Shown: positions 51,815 through 61,145 of the stretch, piece by piece
Layout of the letters: each line of letters begins with the position of its first letter
Numbering within the stretch: position 1 is the stretch's first letter
NCBI RefSeq assembly: GCF_015667795.1
Contig: NZ_JADPEL010000011.1
Location: 52,478 to 116,477 of the forward strand
Origin: Clostridium sp. D53t1_180928_C8
Lineage (GTDB): Bacteria; Bacillota; Clostridia; Clostridiales; Clostridiaceae
DNA: 64,000 nucleotides
Reading direction: 5' to 3'
Position numbers and translations under genes: made by a program
Notes under the pieces: generated by a model
The model's database searches: none
What the model was told of the DNA's origin: nothing
Seen by the model: the letters and a program-made list of their open reading frames with translations, nothing else

Positions 51815-51865
51815 AATAATAAAACAACATTTCCATTAATATGAAATGTTGTTTTTTATTATTTT
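51815..51865 (-). terminator. Terminator of the 85-aa membrane protein gene
   Basis: AAATAATAAAACAACATTTC pairs with GAAATGTTGTTTTTTATTAT (arms described from 51815 and 51843), with the T run inside the arm. It starts one base from the stop codon of the gene. Confidence 0.85.
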
Positions 51866-52123
51866 CTATAAAGAAGTTTCTTTTTTTATTTCTTCTATCA
51901 TATCTTCTTCTGATAAAGTTTTATCATCATAAGAACTATATATATCATTTAAATGTACTGTATAATAAACATTTTTATTTTTCTTTTCTTTTTTATTATT
52001 TTCCTCATTTTCATTTTTTGCTTTTTTATCCAAATTATTTTTTACTAGCACACCTGCTGCAACCGATGCAACAACTGCCGATAATGCACCAAAAATTAAT
52101 TTTTTATTGTTTTTAATACTCAT
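51866..52123 (-). CDS. Small single-pass membrane protein, highly charged
   Basis: 85 residues: basic start MSIKNNKK, one membrane helix (LIFGALSAVVASVAAGVLV), a Lys/Asn/Glu-rich linker, then VYYTVHLNDIYSSYDDKTLS and an acidic end. The frame opens three codons upstream at a GTG, but GAGGTGGAGAGT before the ATG at 52123 fixes the start. The cytoplasmic or external tail has no known motif. Upstream of the SCIFF locus in the same direction but behind its own terminator. Confidence 0.75.
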   Translation of the reverse strand: MSIKNNKKLIFGALSAVVASVAAGVLVKNNLDKKAKNENEENNKKEKKNKNVYYTVHLNDIYSSYDDKTLSEEDMIEEIKKETSL

Positions 52124-52269
52124 ACTCTCCACCTCACTATTATAAAAATTATATACAGATTAACTATCTTAGTCAATTTACAAAATAGTTAAATTTTTAT
52201 TACATATTTGAAACTTAGAATTTATCTTTCTAGTAGCCAACATATCTTTTATTGATATTATTTAAAATA

Positions 52270-52445
52270 CTACTTACTATTTTGACCATTTTTTTCTCTT
52301 TCTACATCTATACTTTCTTTTATATTATTGAAATCATTCTCATTATTAGCTTTAACTATATTCCCCACATTTATAATAGAAGTATTGCTACTTTCACTTT
52401 CTACAAAATATCTTCTTCAGTTAATTTATCTTTAAATTTATTCAT
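52270..52445 (-). pseudogene. Small acidic protein gene with a one-base frameshift
   Basis: The ATG at 52445 opens MNKFKDKLTEEDI and meets a TAG after 14 codons. Adding one T to the four-T run (52405-52408 on the plus strand as A) restores a 58-residue frame. It continues FVESESSNTSIINVGNIVKA and ends EREKNGQNSK at 52270. Such a continuous polar frame is unlikely by chance in DNA this AT-rich. GAAGG lies 10 bases before the start. Mutation and base-calling error cannot be told apart here. Confidence 0.55.
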
Positions 52446-52475
52446 ACTCCTTTTTCCTTCTCCTTCCTTCTAATA

Positions 52476-52648
52476 AGTAAGTTCATCTTGCCAAATTAAA
52501 ATTTGGAGATTAAATATGAAACTCCTCCTCTCTTCGTTCGGATGAGTAAGTTCATCTTGCCAAATTAAAATTTGGAGATTAAATATGAAACTCCTCCTCT
52601 CTTCGTTCGGATGAGTAAGTTCATCTTGCCAAATTAAAATTTGGAGAT
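52476..52648. repeat. 69-bp tandem repeat, 2.5 copies
   Basis: Units starting at 52477, 52546 and 52615; the first two are identical over 69 bases, and the third is cut off at 52648, directly at the end of the yhaM coding region. Each unit holds the palindrome CCAAATTAAAATTTGG. The period is 23 codons, so on the minus strand it is an open frame repeating NLQILIWQDELTHPNEERRS plus FIF. That frame begins with GTG overlapping the yhaM stop (TAAGTG). It is not CRISPR: there are no spacers. Origin and function are unknown. Confidence 0.9.
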
Positions 52649-52652
52649 TCAC

Positions 52653-53552
52653 TTATAAGTATAACCTTGTTTCTATTCTTCTATCATACTCTGACCAATT
52701 TCCTGCTTCTGTTTTTTCTTTTATTTGTTCTATTTTATTCATAGTAGCATCTATTGAATCTGCAGAATTAAGAATAAATGCTTCTTCCATTCTCATTTCT
52801 CTTGGTGATCCATACTCAAGCTTTCCATGATGCTGTACTATGCATCCTTTCATTCTTATAATAAAATCATCAGAGTAAAAATCTGGATTATCATTAAATG
52901 CTTTATCAAGCATCTCCGTACCAATCACTATATGACCCTCCATCTCTCCTCTAAGTGTATACTTAAATGGTCCATCATAATATAATTCATATATTTTCCC
53001 TATATCATGAAGCTTTGCCGCAAGAATTGCAATTTCCCTATTTCTGCAATTGTATCTTTCACAAAGCATAATAGTTAAATACATAACTCCTAGTGTATGT
53101 TCTGCTAATCCTCCTATATAGTTATGGTGCATCGAAACTCCTCCGATTCCTCTTTTAAATTTTTCTAAAAACTCTTCATTTTTAAAAAAGTAATCATTTA
53201 AAGCTTTTCCTTCTCTTGAAGTTATATACTTCTCTGTATATAATTCAAGTTCATTCATAATATCTTCTATATCTCTTTTAACTGTAGGTAAATAGTCTAT
53301 TGAATTATATTCATCTATAAACTCATACTTTTTCACTTCTAAGTTTGTATCTTTTTTACCCTCTATCTGAATAACTCTACCTTCAACAATATTTCCAGAT
53401 TTATTTTGTATAGTTGCTTTTATATCTCCACTTTTATCTGCTAAAATACATACTACTTTTGTAGTGTCTCTAAAAAGCACCCTCATAACCATTAATGATG
53501 TTTTTAGTTCACTTCCATTCTTTATATCAGATAAAAATACTTCCTTTTTCAT
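52653..53552 (-). CDS. yhaM: 3'-5' exoribonuclease YhaM family (OB + HD domain)
   Basis: 299 residues. The N-terminal ~100 are an OB-fold nucleic-acid-binding domain (MVMRVLFRDTTKVVCILADKSG). Residues ~140-290 form an HD-domain phosphodiesterase: AEHTLGVMYLT, AAKLHDIGKIYE (the HD pair), EGHIVIGTEML and VQHHGKLEYGSPREM supply the metal ligands. It degrades single-stranded RNA and possibly DNA. Its stop codon abuts the 69-bp repeat, so repeat growth could alter the 3' end of the message. Confidence 0.94.
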   Translation of the reverse strand: MKKEVFLSDIKNGSELKTSLMVMRVLFRDTTKVVCILADKSGDIKATIQNKSGNIVEGRVIQIEGKKDTNLEVKKYEFIDEYNSIDYLPTVKRDIEDIMNELELYTEKYITSREGKALNDYFFKNEEFLEKFKRGIGGVSMHHNYIGGLAEHTLGVMYLTIMLCERYNCRNREIAILAAKLHDIGKIYELYYDGPFKYTLRGEMEGHIVIGTEMLDKAFNDNPDFYSDDFIIRMKGCIVQHHGKLEYGSPREMRMEEAFILNSADSIDATMNKIEQIKEKTEAGNWSEYDRRIETRLYL

Positions 53553-53650
53553 ATCTTATTTCCTCCAACTGCTAACTTTCCTTATATTTTAGTGTAACCT
53601 AAAAAATATTAAAATATTTTTCTATTACTTTATAAATATTCATTTTAATA

Positions 53651-53692
53651 AAAAATCTTCTAAGATACTTTTAAATATCTTAGAAGATTTTT
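53651..53692 (-). terminator. Terminator of the acyltransferase gene
   Basis: AAATCTTCTAAGATA pairs with TATCTTAGAAGATTT over an 8-base loop; TTTTTATTAAAATG follows on the minus strand. Confidence 0.9.
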
Positions 53693-54784
53693 CTATTTCA
53701 TTCCAATTAGTATACCTATATATTTTGTTCTTTTTATTATTTCATATAAAGCAAATGTTATAGCAAATGATAATACTATCAATGTAATAATAGTAATCCA
53801 CGCTGGTAACATTAATGGTAATATAAAAAATGCTAATGTTAACAATATAGTTTGATGCATTATATATACAGGAAATGATGCCTTATTTAAATATATAAGA
53901 ACTTTATTCTCAGAATTTAAATATTTTATTCCATATCCAACAATAGTTATTATAGAAACAACTATTAAAGCAGATTTTAGCATATTCTCAATAAGAATTT
54001 GCAAATAACCTAATTGCATGTTTCTTAAGCTAATAAAGTAACCTAATCCTAAAATTATAATAACTCCATTTATAACTGCAAATGTTCTTCTATATTTAGA
54101 TATAGCATTTATATAGTCAATATCACCATAAGCAACATATCCAAATAAAAACATTAGCAAGTTTAAAAATAGTCCTTTCCCTCCAACTCCTGGTATCATC
54201 TCTGAAATAACAGTCAACCCTATAACTAAGACTATACCTGTCTTACTTAGTAATATTCCTTTTAAATTTAAAAGAATCTTCTTCCCCCCTATAGCCTTAC
54301 ATCCCTTTATTACACTAACTCCCATTATAGAAATAATAAATAAAAATAATATAAACCAAAGATGTGCAGGACTAAAGTTCCCATCAAACCCCATAAAATC
54401 GCTTATATGAGTAAAAAACTTTTTCATATGACTAAAGTAATTTATATTACTTTCGCCTCTCCAAAGCCTTGCTAGATATGTTTGCGGAGGAACTATTACT
54501 ATAATTCCAAATATAAATGGTATCAATAATTTTTTAACTCTCTCCATTATATATTCTAATCCACTTCTTCTTTGTAGTGCAAAGTAGGTTGAAGCTCCAG
54601 CTAAAAAGAATAATAATGGCATATACCAGGTAAATGTTAGTAATATAAACCCATTAGAAAATAAATTTCCTTTTTCAGTTTTAATATAAAAATCACCAAA
54701 ATCAGTGAATATTGCCGATGTATGATAAACAAATAACATTAATATACAAATATTTCTTATCCAATCAATTTCTCTTCTTCTCAT
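53693..54784 (-). CDS. Acyltransferase 3 family membrane protein
   Basis: 363 residues with ten predicted helices. The family signature opens the protein (REIDWIRNICILMLFVYHTS, with the catalytic-type His in VYHTS), followed by WYMPLLFFLAGASTYFAL and RVKKLLIPFIFGI. HLWFILFLFIISI near 140 is also typical. These enzymes O-acylate cell-surface sugars or glucans; this branch resembles MdoC-like proteins. Shine-Dalgarno AGGAGAGATA. The acceptor is unknown and no polysaccharide genes are nearby. Confidence 0.9.
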   Translation of the reverse strand: MRRREIDWIRNICILMLFVYHTSAIFTDFGDFYIKTEKGNLFSNGFILLTFTWYMPLLFFLAGASTYFALQRRSGLEYIMERVKKLLIPFIFGIIVIVPPQTYLARLWRGESNINYFSHMKKFFTHISDFMGFDGNFSPAHLWFILFLFIISIMGVSVIKGCKAIGGKKILLNLKGILLSKTGIVLVIGLTVISEMIPGVGGKGLFLNLLMFLFGYVAYGDIDYINAISKYRRTFAVINGVIIILGLGYFISLRNMQLGYLQILIENMLKSALIVVSIITIVGYGIKYLNSENKVLIYLNKASFPVYIMHQTILLTLAFFILPLMLPAWITIITLIVLSFAITFALYEIIKRTKYIGILIGMK

Positions 54785-54913
54785 TATCTCTCCTTATTTT
54801 ATTAATATTTTGTAAACACATATCCTAATCTATTTTTATCATACTTTATTGTTATTTACCACACTTTTATTATAGATATATTAATTTCTTGCACAATCTT
54901 ATCAATAAAGCAA

Positions 54914-54956
54914 AAAAAAAATGAGTTAATTGAAAATACAACTAACTCATTTTTTA
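54914..54956 (-). terminator. Terminator of the YhgE/Pip gene
   Basis: AAAAAATGAGTTA(A)TTG pairs with CAA(C)TAACTCATTTTTT; A-rich and T-rich arms make it work in either direction. Confidence 0.85.
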
Positions 54957-54957
54957 T

Positions 54958-57105
54958 TTATTCTCCTATTCCACTCTTTCTTATACTTTCTGCGAATCCT
55001 TCTGAAAGCTTATTAATTGGCTTTTTAAGGAATAATGAAATAAGTATAAATATTGCTCCATATATTAAAAGCACTATAATATCTTTAACTAAAACACTTT
55101 GAACAACTCCACCTATTGCCTCTCTGGCAAATGAAATTGCATAAGTAAAAGGTAAAAATGGATTTATTGCTTGGAAGAACTTTGGAGTTAATTGAATAGG
55201 GAATGTTCCTCCTGATCCACCTATTTGTAATACTAATAATACAATTCCTAAAACCTTACCTACATTTCCAAGTACAGAACACATTGAATATAAAATAAAT
55301 GTGAATATAACACTTGTAAATACACTACCTAATACAAATAATAGTGGATTTACACAATAAATTTTTAGTACATACAAATCTCCTATAGAAACTATTAAAG
55401 CCTGAACTATAGCTATAGTTAAGAATAAAAACAACTTTCCAAAATATTGTGCTATAGATGAATAATCTCCATGTGCCTCAACTGTTAACATTGAAGCTAA
55501 TAACAATAATCCTACCCATAATGATAATACAGTATAGAATGGAGTCATTCCAGTTCCGTAATTTCCCATTGGGAATAATTTATTTGTTATTATCTCTACT
55601 GGATTTGAAAGGAAATCACTTCTCTTTTGAACATCACTCTTTAGCAAGTTTACTATTTCTTGTAAATCAGCACTATCCTTTATTCCATTAACCTTACTAA
55701 TTAAATCATTAATCATATTTTCAGCATCTGGAAGTTTTTCTTTTACAAACTCTATTCCTTCTATTCCCTTATCAGCACCTTGATATACAGTATTTAGTAA
55801 TTCACTTACTTGCGGCAGCTTTGATTCTGCTTCACTTAAAACATTTATAGCATTATCAGCTACAGTATATGCATCATCAAATATACTATTTATTTTTCCT
55901 ACTATATTTGAATCAAAATCATTATAAATATCATTAGTTATGCTACTAATATCATTTGCAAAAGCTATTACATTATTTAATAATGATAAATTAGGTTGTT
56001 GTCCATTAGCTATGCTATCTTTAACAGTGTTTAAAGCAGTAATAGCAGAATCAATTTTACTAGTAACAGTTTGTAATCTACTTATTATGCCATCAAACTT
56101 ACCTGGACTAAACTTATTCAGAGTTTCAAGAATATTAATTAATGAATTTGCACTTGTATCTATGGTATTTAACTTATTAAGTAAACTATCTATCATAGCT
56201 AATGCATTTTCTGAACCTGCATTTATTGCATCTATTACTGCACTTGTATATTTTGATATATCATTAGATATTTCATTTAATATCTTAATATCATTTTTAA
56301 TTATAGGAGCTATATTATTTAAGCTAGTTTTTGAAGTACTTAAAAAATCCTTTACCTCACTACTTAATGTCTGTGCATTTTTAACTGTTTGCTCTATCAT
56401 TGGAATATCTTCTTGAATTCCTGCAACTAATGTTTTAAGCTGCTCTGCCCCCTGACTAGCTAGATTAACTGTATCATTAATATTTCCAAAATGACCTTGT
56501 ACATCTACTAACGCATTATAAATTGTAGTTATTTTAGGAATTTGATTCTCAAGTTCTATCCCTATTTCATTTCCTAATCCAAATATTGCATCACTTACAG
56601 TTGCTACTATTGCTTTACTTACTTTTTCTTGAACAGCACTTGCCCCTTTATCCGTAAGTTTAGGTGCAATAGCATTTATTTTTTCATTAACTGTATATAT
56701 TATGTCTCCCTTTTGTACATCTTCTGTTATGATTGAAGTTAGATTTTGAGAAAAATTTTCTGGTATTGTAATCATTGCATAGTATTTACCCTCTTCAACC
56801 ATCTTAGTTGCTTCTTCTTCACTAACAAACTGCCACCCCATCTGTTTGTTATCTTTCAATTCATCAACAATAGTATTACCCAAATTTATATCATTTCCAT
56901 TTAAAGTAGTTCCTAAGTCTTTATTTACTACTCCAACTTTTATTCCACTCGTTGCCGACTCTGCATATGGATCCCATGATGCTTTAATATTAAACCAAGC
57001 ATACAAAGAAGGTAATATACATAATGCTATTACAACAATAAGCGCCCCATAATTTGTAAAGATGTTTTTTAAATCTTTTTTAAAAATTTCAAATGCACCC
57101 TTCAT
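54958..57105 (-). CDS. YhgE/Pip family membrane protein
   Basis: 715 residues. A first membrane helix at ~20-37 (ALIVVIALCILPSLYAWFNI, typical PSLYAWFNI) is followed by a ~480-residue extracellular region. That region is rich in Asn, Ser and Ile heptads, so it is probably a long coiled coil. Five to six C-terminal helices from ~520 are of ABC-2 type (PFTYAISFAREAIGG near 655). Members include the Lactococcus phage infection protein Pip and ESAT-6-secretion-associated YueB/EsaA-like proteins. No ESX genes lie nearby. Own promoter likely at ~57150-57180 (TTGAAT...TAATAT). Confidence 0.92.
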   Translation of the reverse strand: MKGAFEIFKKDLKNIFTNYGALIVVIALCILPSLYAWFNIKASWDPYAESATSGIKVGVVNKDLGTTLNGNDINLGNTIVDELKDNKQMGWQFVSEEEATKMVEEGKYYAMITIPENFSQNLTSIITEDVQKGDIIYTVNEKINAIAPKLTDKGASAVQEKVSKAIVATVSDAIFGLGNEIGIELENQIPKITTIYNALVDVQGHFGNINDTVNLASQGAEQLKTLVAGIQEDIPMIEQTVKNAQTLSSEVKDFLSTSKTSLNNIAPIIKNDIKILNEISNDISKYTSAVIDAINAGSENALAMIDSLLNKLNTIDTSANSLINILETLNKFSPGKFDGIISRLQTVTSKIDSAITALNTVKDSIANGQQPNLSLLNNVIAFANDISSITNDIYNDFDSNIVGKINSIFDDAYTVADNAINVLSEAESKLPQVSELLNTVYQGADKGIEGIEFVKEKLPDAENMINDLISKVNGIKDSADLQEIVNLLKSDVQKRSDFLSNPVEIITNKLFPMGNYGTGMTPFYTVLSLWVGLLLLASMLTVEAHGDYSSIAQYFGKLFLFLTIAIVQALIVSIGDLYVLKIYCVNPLLFVLGSVFTSVIFTFILYSMCSVLGNVGKVLGIVLLVLQIGGSGGTFPIQLTPKFFQAINPFLPFTYAISFAREAIGGVVQSVLVKDIIVLLIYGAIFILISLFLKKPINKLSEGFAESIRKSGIGE

Positions 57106-57472
57106 CTTTTTACTCCTTTGACCTTTCCTTACTTTTAAATATATATTATCACGTTGGTACTAAAATTCAAGTTTTAGTTTTCTATGGTTTTTCTACTATT
57201 TATACTCTTAATCATCATTTTTCTCAATATTTAAACGTTTTTTCTAAGTTTAAAATTTATTTTTTTTAATATTTTTTAAACATGTTATTAACAATTTATT
57301 CATTTTATTTTATTATTTCTCCCTTATTTTGTTTTTTACTTTTTTAAAATTAATATACTATCTTATTTAAACTATTTTATAATTACTTAAAATTAAATAT
57401 TGAAACTTCTATACTAAAATTATTTTTAGTGTATACTAATATAGATAACTATAAATTACTGAGGAGAAAATA
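57106..57472. other. Divergent promoter region between YhgE/Pip and DEAD-box genes
   Basis: 367 bases of very AT-rich DNA. On the minus strand TTGAAT and TAATAT 16 bases apart (near 57150-57173) could drive the Pip-type gene. The region in front of the helicase contains many T runs but no hairpin typical of cold-shock leaders could be recognised. No small gene with ribosome site was found. Confidence 0.5.
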
Positions 57473-58618
57473 ATGAACATGTCATTTAAAGAACTTAATT
57501 TAAATTCAAATATAATAGAAGGCTTAAAACTTCAAGGAATTACTTCTCCAACTGAAGTACAAAGCTTAACTATTCCAAAAGCATTAGAAAACTTAGACAT
57601 AATTGCAGAATCACATACTGGTAGTGGAAAAACCTTAGCTTACCTATGTCCTATTTTTCAAAAAATAAACACTGAAAAGAAGGAAATGCAAGCTATTATT
57701 CTTGCTCCAACTCATGAATTAGTTATGCAAATTGATGCACAAATAAAATTACTTTCAAAAAATTCAAATATGAATGTAACTTCATTAACTATAATGGGTG
57801 AATCTAATATTGAAAAACAAATAAAAAGACTTAAAGAAGTAAAACCACATATAATAGTAGGTTCAGCTGGAAGAGTTCTTGATTTAATTAAAAAGAAAAA
57901 AATATCTGCTCATACTATAAAGACTATAGTTATGGATGAAGCAGATAGCTTATTAGCAAAAAATAAATCTACAATAATAAAAGACATAATTAAAGCTACT
58001 ATGAGAGATAGACAACTTATGTTCTTCTCTGCAAGTATAAACCCTACTGCTTTAGAAATATCTAAATCATTAGTTAAAGAGGTTCACGTAGTAAAATCAG
58101 AAGCTAAATCTGTTTTAAACCCTAATATTTCTCATATGTTTATTACTTGTGAGTTCAGAGATAGATTTGAAACATTAAGAAAGTTATTAGCTGCAGAAAA
58201 TCCTGATAAAGCAATTGTATTTGTTAATAATAGTACGGAGCTTCAAAATATAAATGAAAAACTTGATTATCATAAGGTTAAATCTACTGCTATATATGGA
58301 AATGCTTCAAAGGAACAAAGACAAAGATCTATCGAAGCATTTAGAAATGGTAAGTTTAATATATTAGTATCTTCTGATGTATCTGCTAGAGGGCTTGATA
58401 TACCTGAAGTATCTCATATTATAAGCATGGACTTCCCTCAAAACCCTGATGAATACTTACATAGAGCTGGAAGAACAGCACGTGGAACTCTTTCTGGTTC
58501 TTCAATATGTATAGGAACAAGACGTGATTTAGAAGCTATAAAGTTATATCAAAAGGCTTTTAAGATTAGATTTATAGAAATGAAGCTTTATGGTGGAAAT
58601 TTAATACCTTCTAAATAA
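57473..58618 (+). CDS. DEAD-box RNA helicase
   Basis: 381 residues, only the two RecA-like domains. Q motif with Phe in FKELNLNSNIIEGLKLQGI, motif I ESHTGSGKT, motif II VMDEADSLL, motif III SAS (FFSASINP), motif V SARGLDIPEV and motif VI HRAGRTARG. It has no basic C-terminal tail or DbpA/RNA-binding domain, so it is shorter than CshA or DeaD. It probably helps RNA folding or decay. Shine-Dalgarno GAGGAGAAAATA. Confidence 0.95.
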   Translation: MNMSFKELNLNSNIIEGLKLQGITSPTEVQSLTIPKALENLDIIAESHTGSGKTLAYLCPIFQKINTEKKEMQAIILAPTHELVMQIDAQIKLLSKNSNMNVTSLTIMGESNIEKQIKRLKEVKPHIIVGSAGRVLDLIKKKKISAHTIKTIVMDEADSLLAKNKSTIIKDIIKATMRDRQLMFFSASINPTALEISKSLVKEVHVVKSEAKSVLNPNISHMFITCEFRDRFETLRKLLAAENPDKAIVFVNNSTELQNINEKLDYHKVKSTAIYGNASKEQRQRSIEAFRNGKFNILVSSDVSARGLDIPEVSHIISMDFPQNPDEYLHRAGRTARGTLSGSSICIGTRRDLEAIKLYQKAFKIRFIEMKLYGGNLIPSK

Positions 58619-58666
58619 TATTATTACTTAATTACAAAACATTTTATAGTTAAGGGCCTTACGCAC

Positions 58667-58711
58667 AATTAAGGTGGCTAATTAGCACAAGCTATACTAG
58701 CCACCTTAATT
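58667..58711. terminator. Bidirectional terminator between helicase and sensor kinase genes
   Basis: A 14-bp perfect stem (AATTAAGGTGGCTA with TAGCCACCTTAATT) with a 17-base loop, enclosed by a weaker outer pairing GTTAAG/CTTAAC. TTTTATTTTC follows on the plus strand. Confidence 0.85.
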
Positions 58712-58731
58712 AACTGCTAGGTACTTAACTT

Positions 58732-60252
58732 TTATTTTCTAAACCTCATTTCAAACACTACTGAATTTTCTTTAGATAGTATATTATAATTAATATTTTC
58801 ATGCTTATCTAATATTGTTCTTACTATATAAAGACCTAATCCAGTTCCTCCTGTTTTTCTATTTCTTGATTTATCAACTCTATAAAAGGCATTAAATATT
58901 TCTCCAACCTGATCCTTTGGAATAGTTATTCCTGTATTTTCAACACTCAACTCACTATCAGTTAATTTAATAATTATTTTTTCCTTTAAAGGAGAATGTG
59001 TAATTGCATTCTTAACTATATTAGTAATTACTTTTTTTATCAATTTTTCATCAGAAATCACAAAAACATCTTCATCAACATATGTTTTTAACTCTAAATT
59101 CTTTTCATCTATAAAATACTTTAATTCTCTTATAACACTATTAGTAACTTTGCTTATATTAACATTTACAAAATTATATTTAAATTCTCCATTTTGTCTT
59201 TCACTTAAATGTAATATTTCTTGAACTAATTCACTCATCTTTTGTGTAACATCATAAGATTCCTTTAAATATTTATCTCTGTCCTTATATTTTCCTATAT
59301 TATAAATCATCCCTTCTAACTGCCCATTAATTATAGTAATAGGAGATTTTAACTCATGAGATATTGTGGCAACAAATTCTCTTCTTTCCTTTTCTAACTT
59401 TCTTTCCATTTCTATTTCTTCTGTAAGCTGTGAATTCATCTTTTCTAACTTTTCAAAAGACTCTTTTAAATTTTTATTCATTAAATTTAAGCTATTCGAT
59501 AATTCCCCTATTTCATCTTCACCATTTATCTCTATAATATTATCAAAATCCAATTTAGCCATTTTCTTAGCAACCTTATTTATCTTTATTAGAGGTTTAC
59601 TTATCAAAATAGCGTAAAAACTAGAAATAGTGAAAGAAATTATTATAATTGCTATAATAGCAAATGGGAAAAATAAAACAATGCTATCTTCAGCCTCATT
59701 TTCAGGACTTATAGGAAAATGTACTATCATATGATATATTTTATCTAAACTTTTTATATAAACAGCCTCATCTATATTTAAGCTACCATTTTTGTTGGTT
59801 AATTGATATACAAATTGTGCAGTACTTAAACTTTCATCTACATCAAGCCTTAAATTATATTTTTGAAACCTTTGAAACCTTTGATACTCTCTATGGTTAT
59901 ATAAAAATGGTATATTATTAGGAGAATTTGCACCTTCTCTAAATGAAGAGTATAATATACTATCAATTAAATTATCTTTATCCTTACTTACTAAAATAAT
60001 ATCTAAATTATAATTATAAGAAAAATTATCTAATATATCATCTATGTCTATATCTTTTTCTTCTTCTAATTTTGTTTTTAATTCATCAATTCCTGACCTC
60101 ACACTTTTAACCTTATATATTTCATAAACTCTTGGCATAAAGAAATATATACATATATATAATAATGTAAATGCAAAAATTATTATTAAACTACTCCATA
60201 TAAATAATTTCTTTTTTATACTTAAGTTCTTCCATTTATTTTTCAAGAACAT
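58732..60252 (-). CDS. Sensor histidine kinase
   Basis: 506-residue membrane kinase. Helix 1 at ~16-38, an extracytoplasmic sensor region of ~160 residues, helix 2 at ~205-228, a HAMP domain to ~285, HisKA with the phosphorylated His in ATISHELKSPITI near 302, and HATPase_c with N box (VKNAITHSP), G1/G2 boxes (VENTGI, GGTGLGLYIV). Its start overlaps the regulator gene by 17 bases. No transporter or other obvious target is adjacent, so the signal is unknown. Confidence 0.95.
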   Translation of the reverse strand: MFLKNKWKNLSIKKKLFIWSSLIIIFAFTLLYICIYFFMPRVYEIYKVKSVRSGIDELKTKLEEEKDIDIDDILDNFSYNYNLDIILVSKDKDNLIDSILYSSFREGANSPNNIPFLYNHREYQRFQRFQKYNLRLDVDESLSTAQFVYQLTNKNGSLNIDEAVYIKSLDKIYHMIVHFPISPENEAEDSIVLFFPFAIIAIIIISFTISSFYAILISKPLIKINKVAKKMAKLDFDNIIEINGEDEIGELSNSLNLMNKNLKESFEKLEKMNSQLTEEIEMERKLEKERREFVATISHELKSPITIINGQLEGMIYNIGKYKDRDKYLKESYDVTQKMSELVQEILHLSERQNGEFKYNFVNVNISKVTNSVIRELKYFIDEKNLELKTYVDEDVFVISDEKLIKKVITNIVKNAITHSPLKEKIIIKLTDSELSVENTGITIPKDQVGEIFNAFYRVDKSRNRKTGGTGLGLYIVRTILDKHENINYNILSKENSVVFEMRFRK

Positions 60253-60904
60253 ATCCTACACCTTTAATAGTTTTAATATAATCCTTCTTTATTTTCTTTC
60301 TTATATTTTTCATATGAGCATCTATAACCCTAGTATCCCCAAAGTAATCATATCCCCATATTTTTTCAATTAACTTTTCTCTAGAAACTACTGTTGGATA
60401 ACTTGATATCATTAACTTCAATATATTAAACTCCTTTAAAGTTAATTCTATCTCTTCTCCCTCAACATAAGATTTAAATGTTTGTAATTCAAGCTTTAAC
60501 CCCTCAAACCTTAATACTTCTTCTTCAACTTTTTCCTTACTCTTTCTTCTTAAAACTGCTTCAACTCTCTTGATTAATATATTAAATGAAAATGGTTTAC
60601 TAATATAATCATCAGCCTTCAAGTCAAACCCCTTTATTTCATTCTCTTCATCTCCTAAAGCAGTTAAAAATATTACTGAAACTTCTTTATCTACACTTTT
60701 TATCATTTTGCATAATGAATGTCCATCAAGCCTCGGCATCATAACATCTAAAATTACTAAATCATATTCTCCTTCCTTAAATTTCTCATATCCTTCTACT
60801 CCATCATTAGCTGTCTCTACTATATAATCTTGTGAAGCTAGAAACTCTACTATTAATTCCTGTATTTGATTATCATCTTCTACTACCAAAATTTTATAAC
60901 TCAT
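60236..60904 (-). CDS. OmpR/PhoB family response regulator
   Basis: 222 residues: receiver domain with acidic pocket DD (Asp10, Asp11), phospho-acceptor Asp53 (LVILDVMMPRLDG) and Lys in YISKPFS. A winged-helix DNA-binding domain follows from ~125 (LTLKEFNILKLMISSYPTVV; RVIDAHMKNIRKKIK). The frame is open 14 codons upstream, but GGAGGAACAT directly before the ATG at 60904 fixes the start MSYKILVVEDD. First gene of the two-component operon. Confidence 0.95.
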   Translation of the reverse strand: MSYKILVVEDDNQIQELIVEFLASQDYIVETANDGVEGYEKFKEGEYDLVILDVMMPRLDGHSLCKMIKSVDKEVSVIFLTALGDEENEIKGFDLKADDYISKPFSFNILIKRVEAVLRRKSKEKVEEEVLRFEGLKLELQTFKSYVEGEEIELTLKEFNILKLMISSYPTVVSREKLIEKIWGYDYFGDTRVIDAHMKNIRKKIKKDYIKTIKGVGYVLEK

Positions 60905-61145
60905 ATGTTCCTCCAAATCTCTTCTTATATCTTTTAATTTTATCATAATACTTTTTATTGAAGATTAAATTCATTTAAACTTCAGTTTTTTATTCTAATA
61001 ACATTTAACAATACTTATAATATAAGTTTAAACCCTTTTCGCTTAAATTTCATATAATAACTTCTCTTTAAAACTTATTTTTTCAGATTATTTTAAGGTT
61101 CAATTTATAAAATGATTATATATTATTACTTAATGAGAAATTAAA

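Noticed and set aside
52476-52648. CRISPR-like direct repeats
   Set aside because: Units are contiguous and identical without variable spacers, and no cas genes are nearby; it is a plain tandem repeat.
55940-56416. 158-residue plus-strand frame
   Set aside because: Antisense shadow of the coiled-coil region of the YhgE/Pip gene; the sense protein has clear family motifs.
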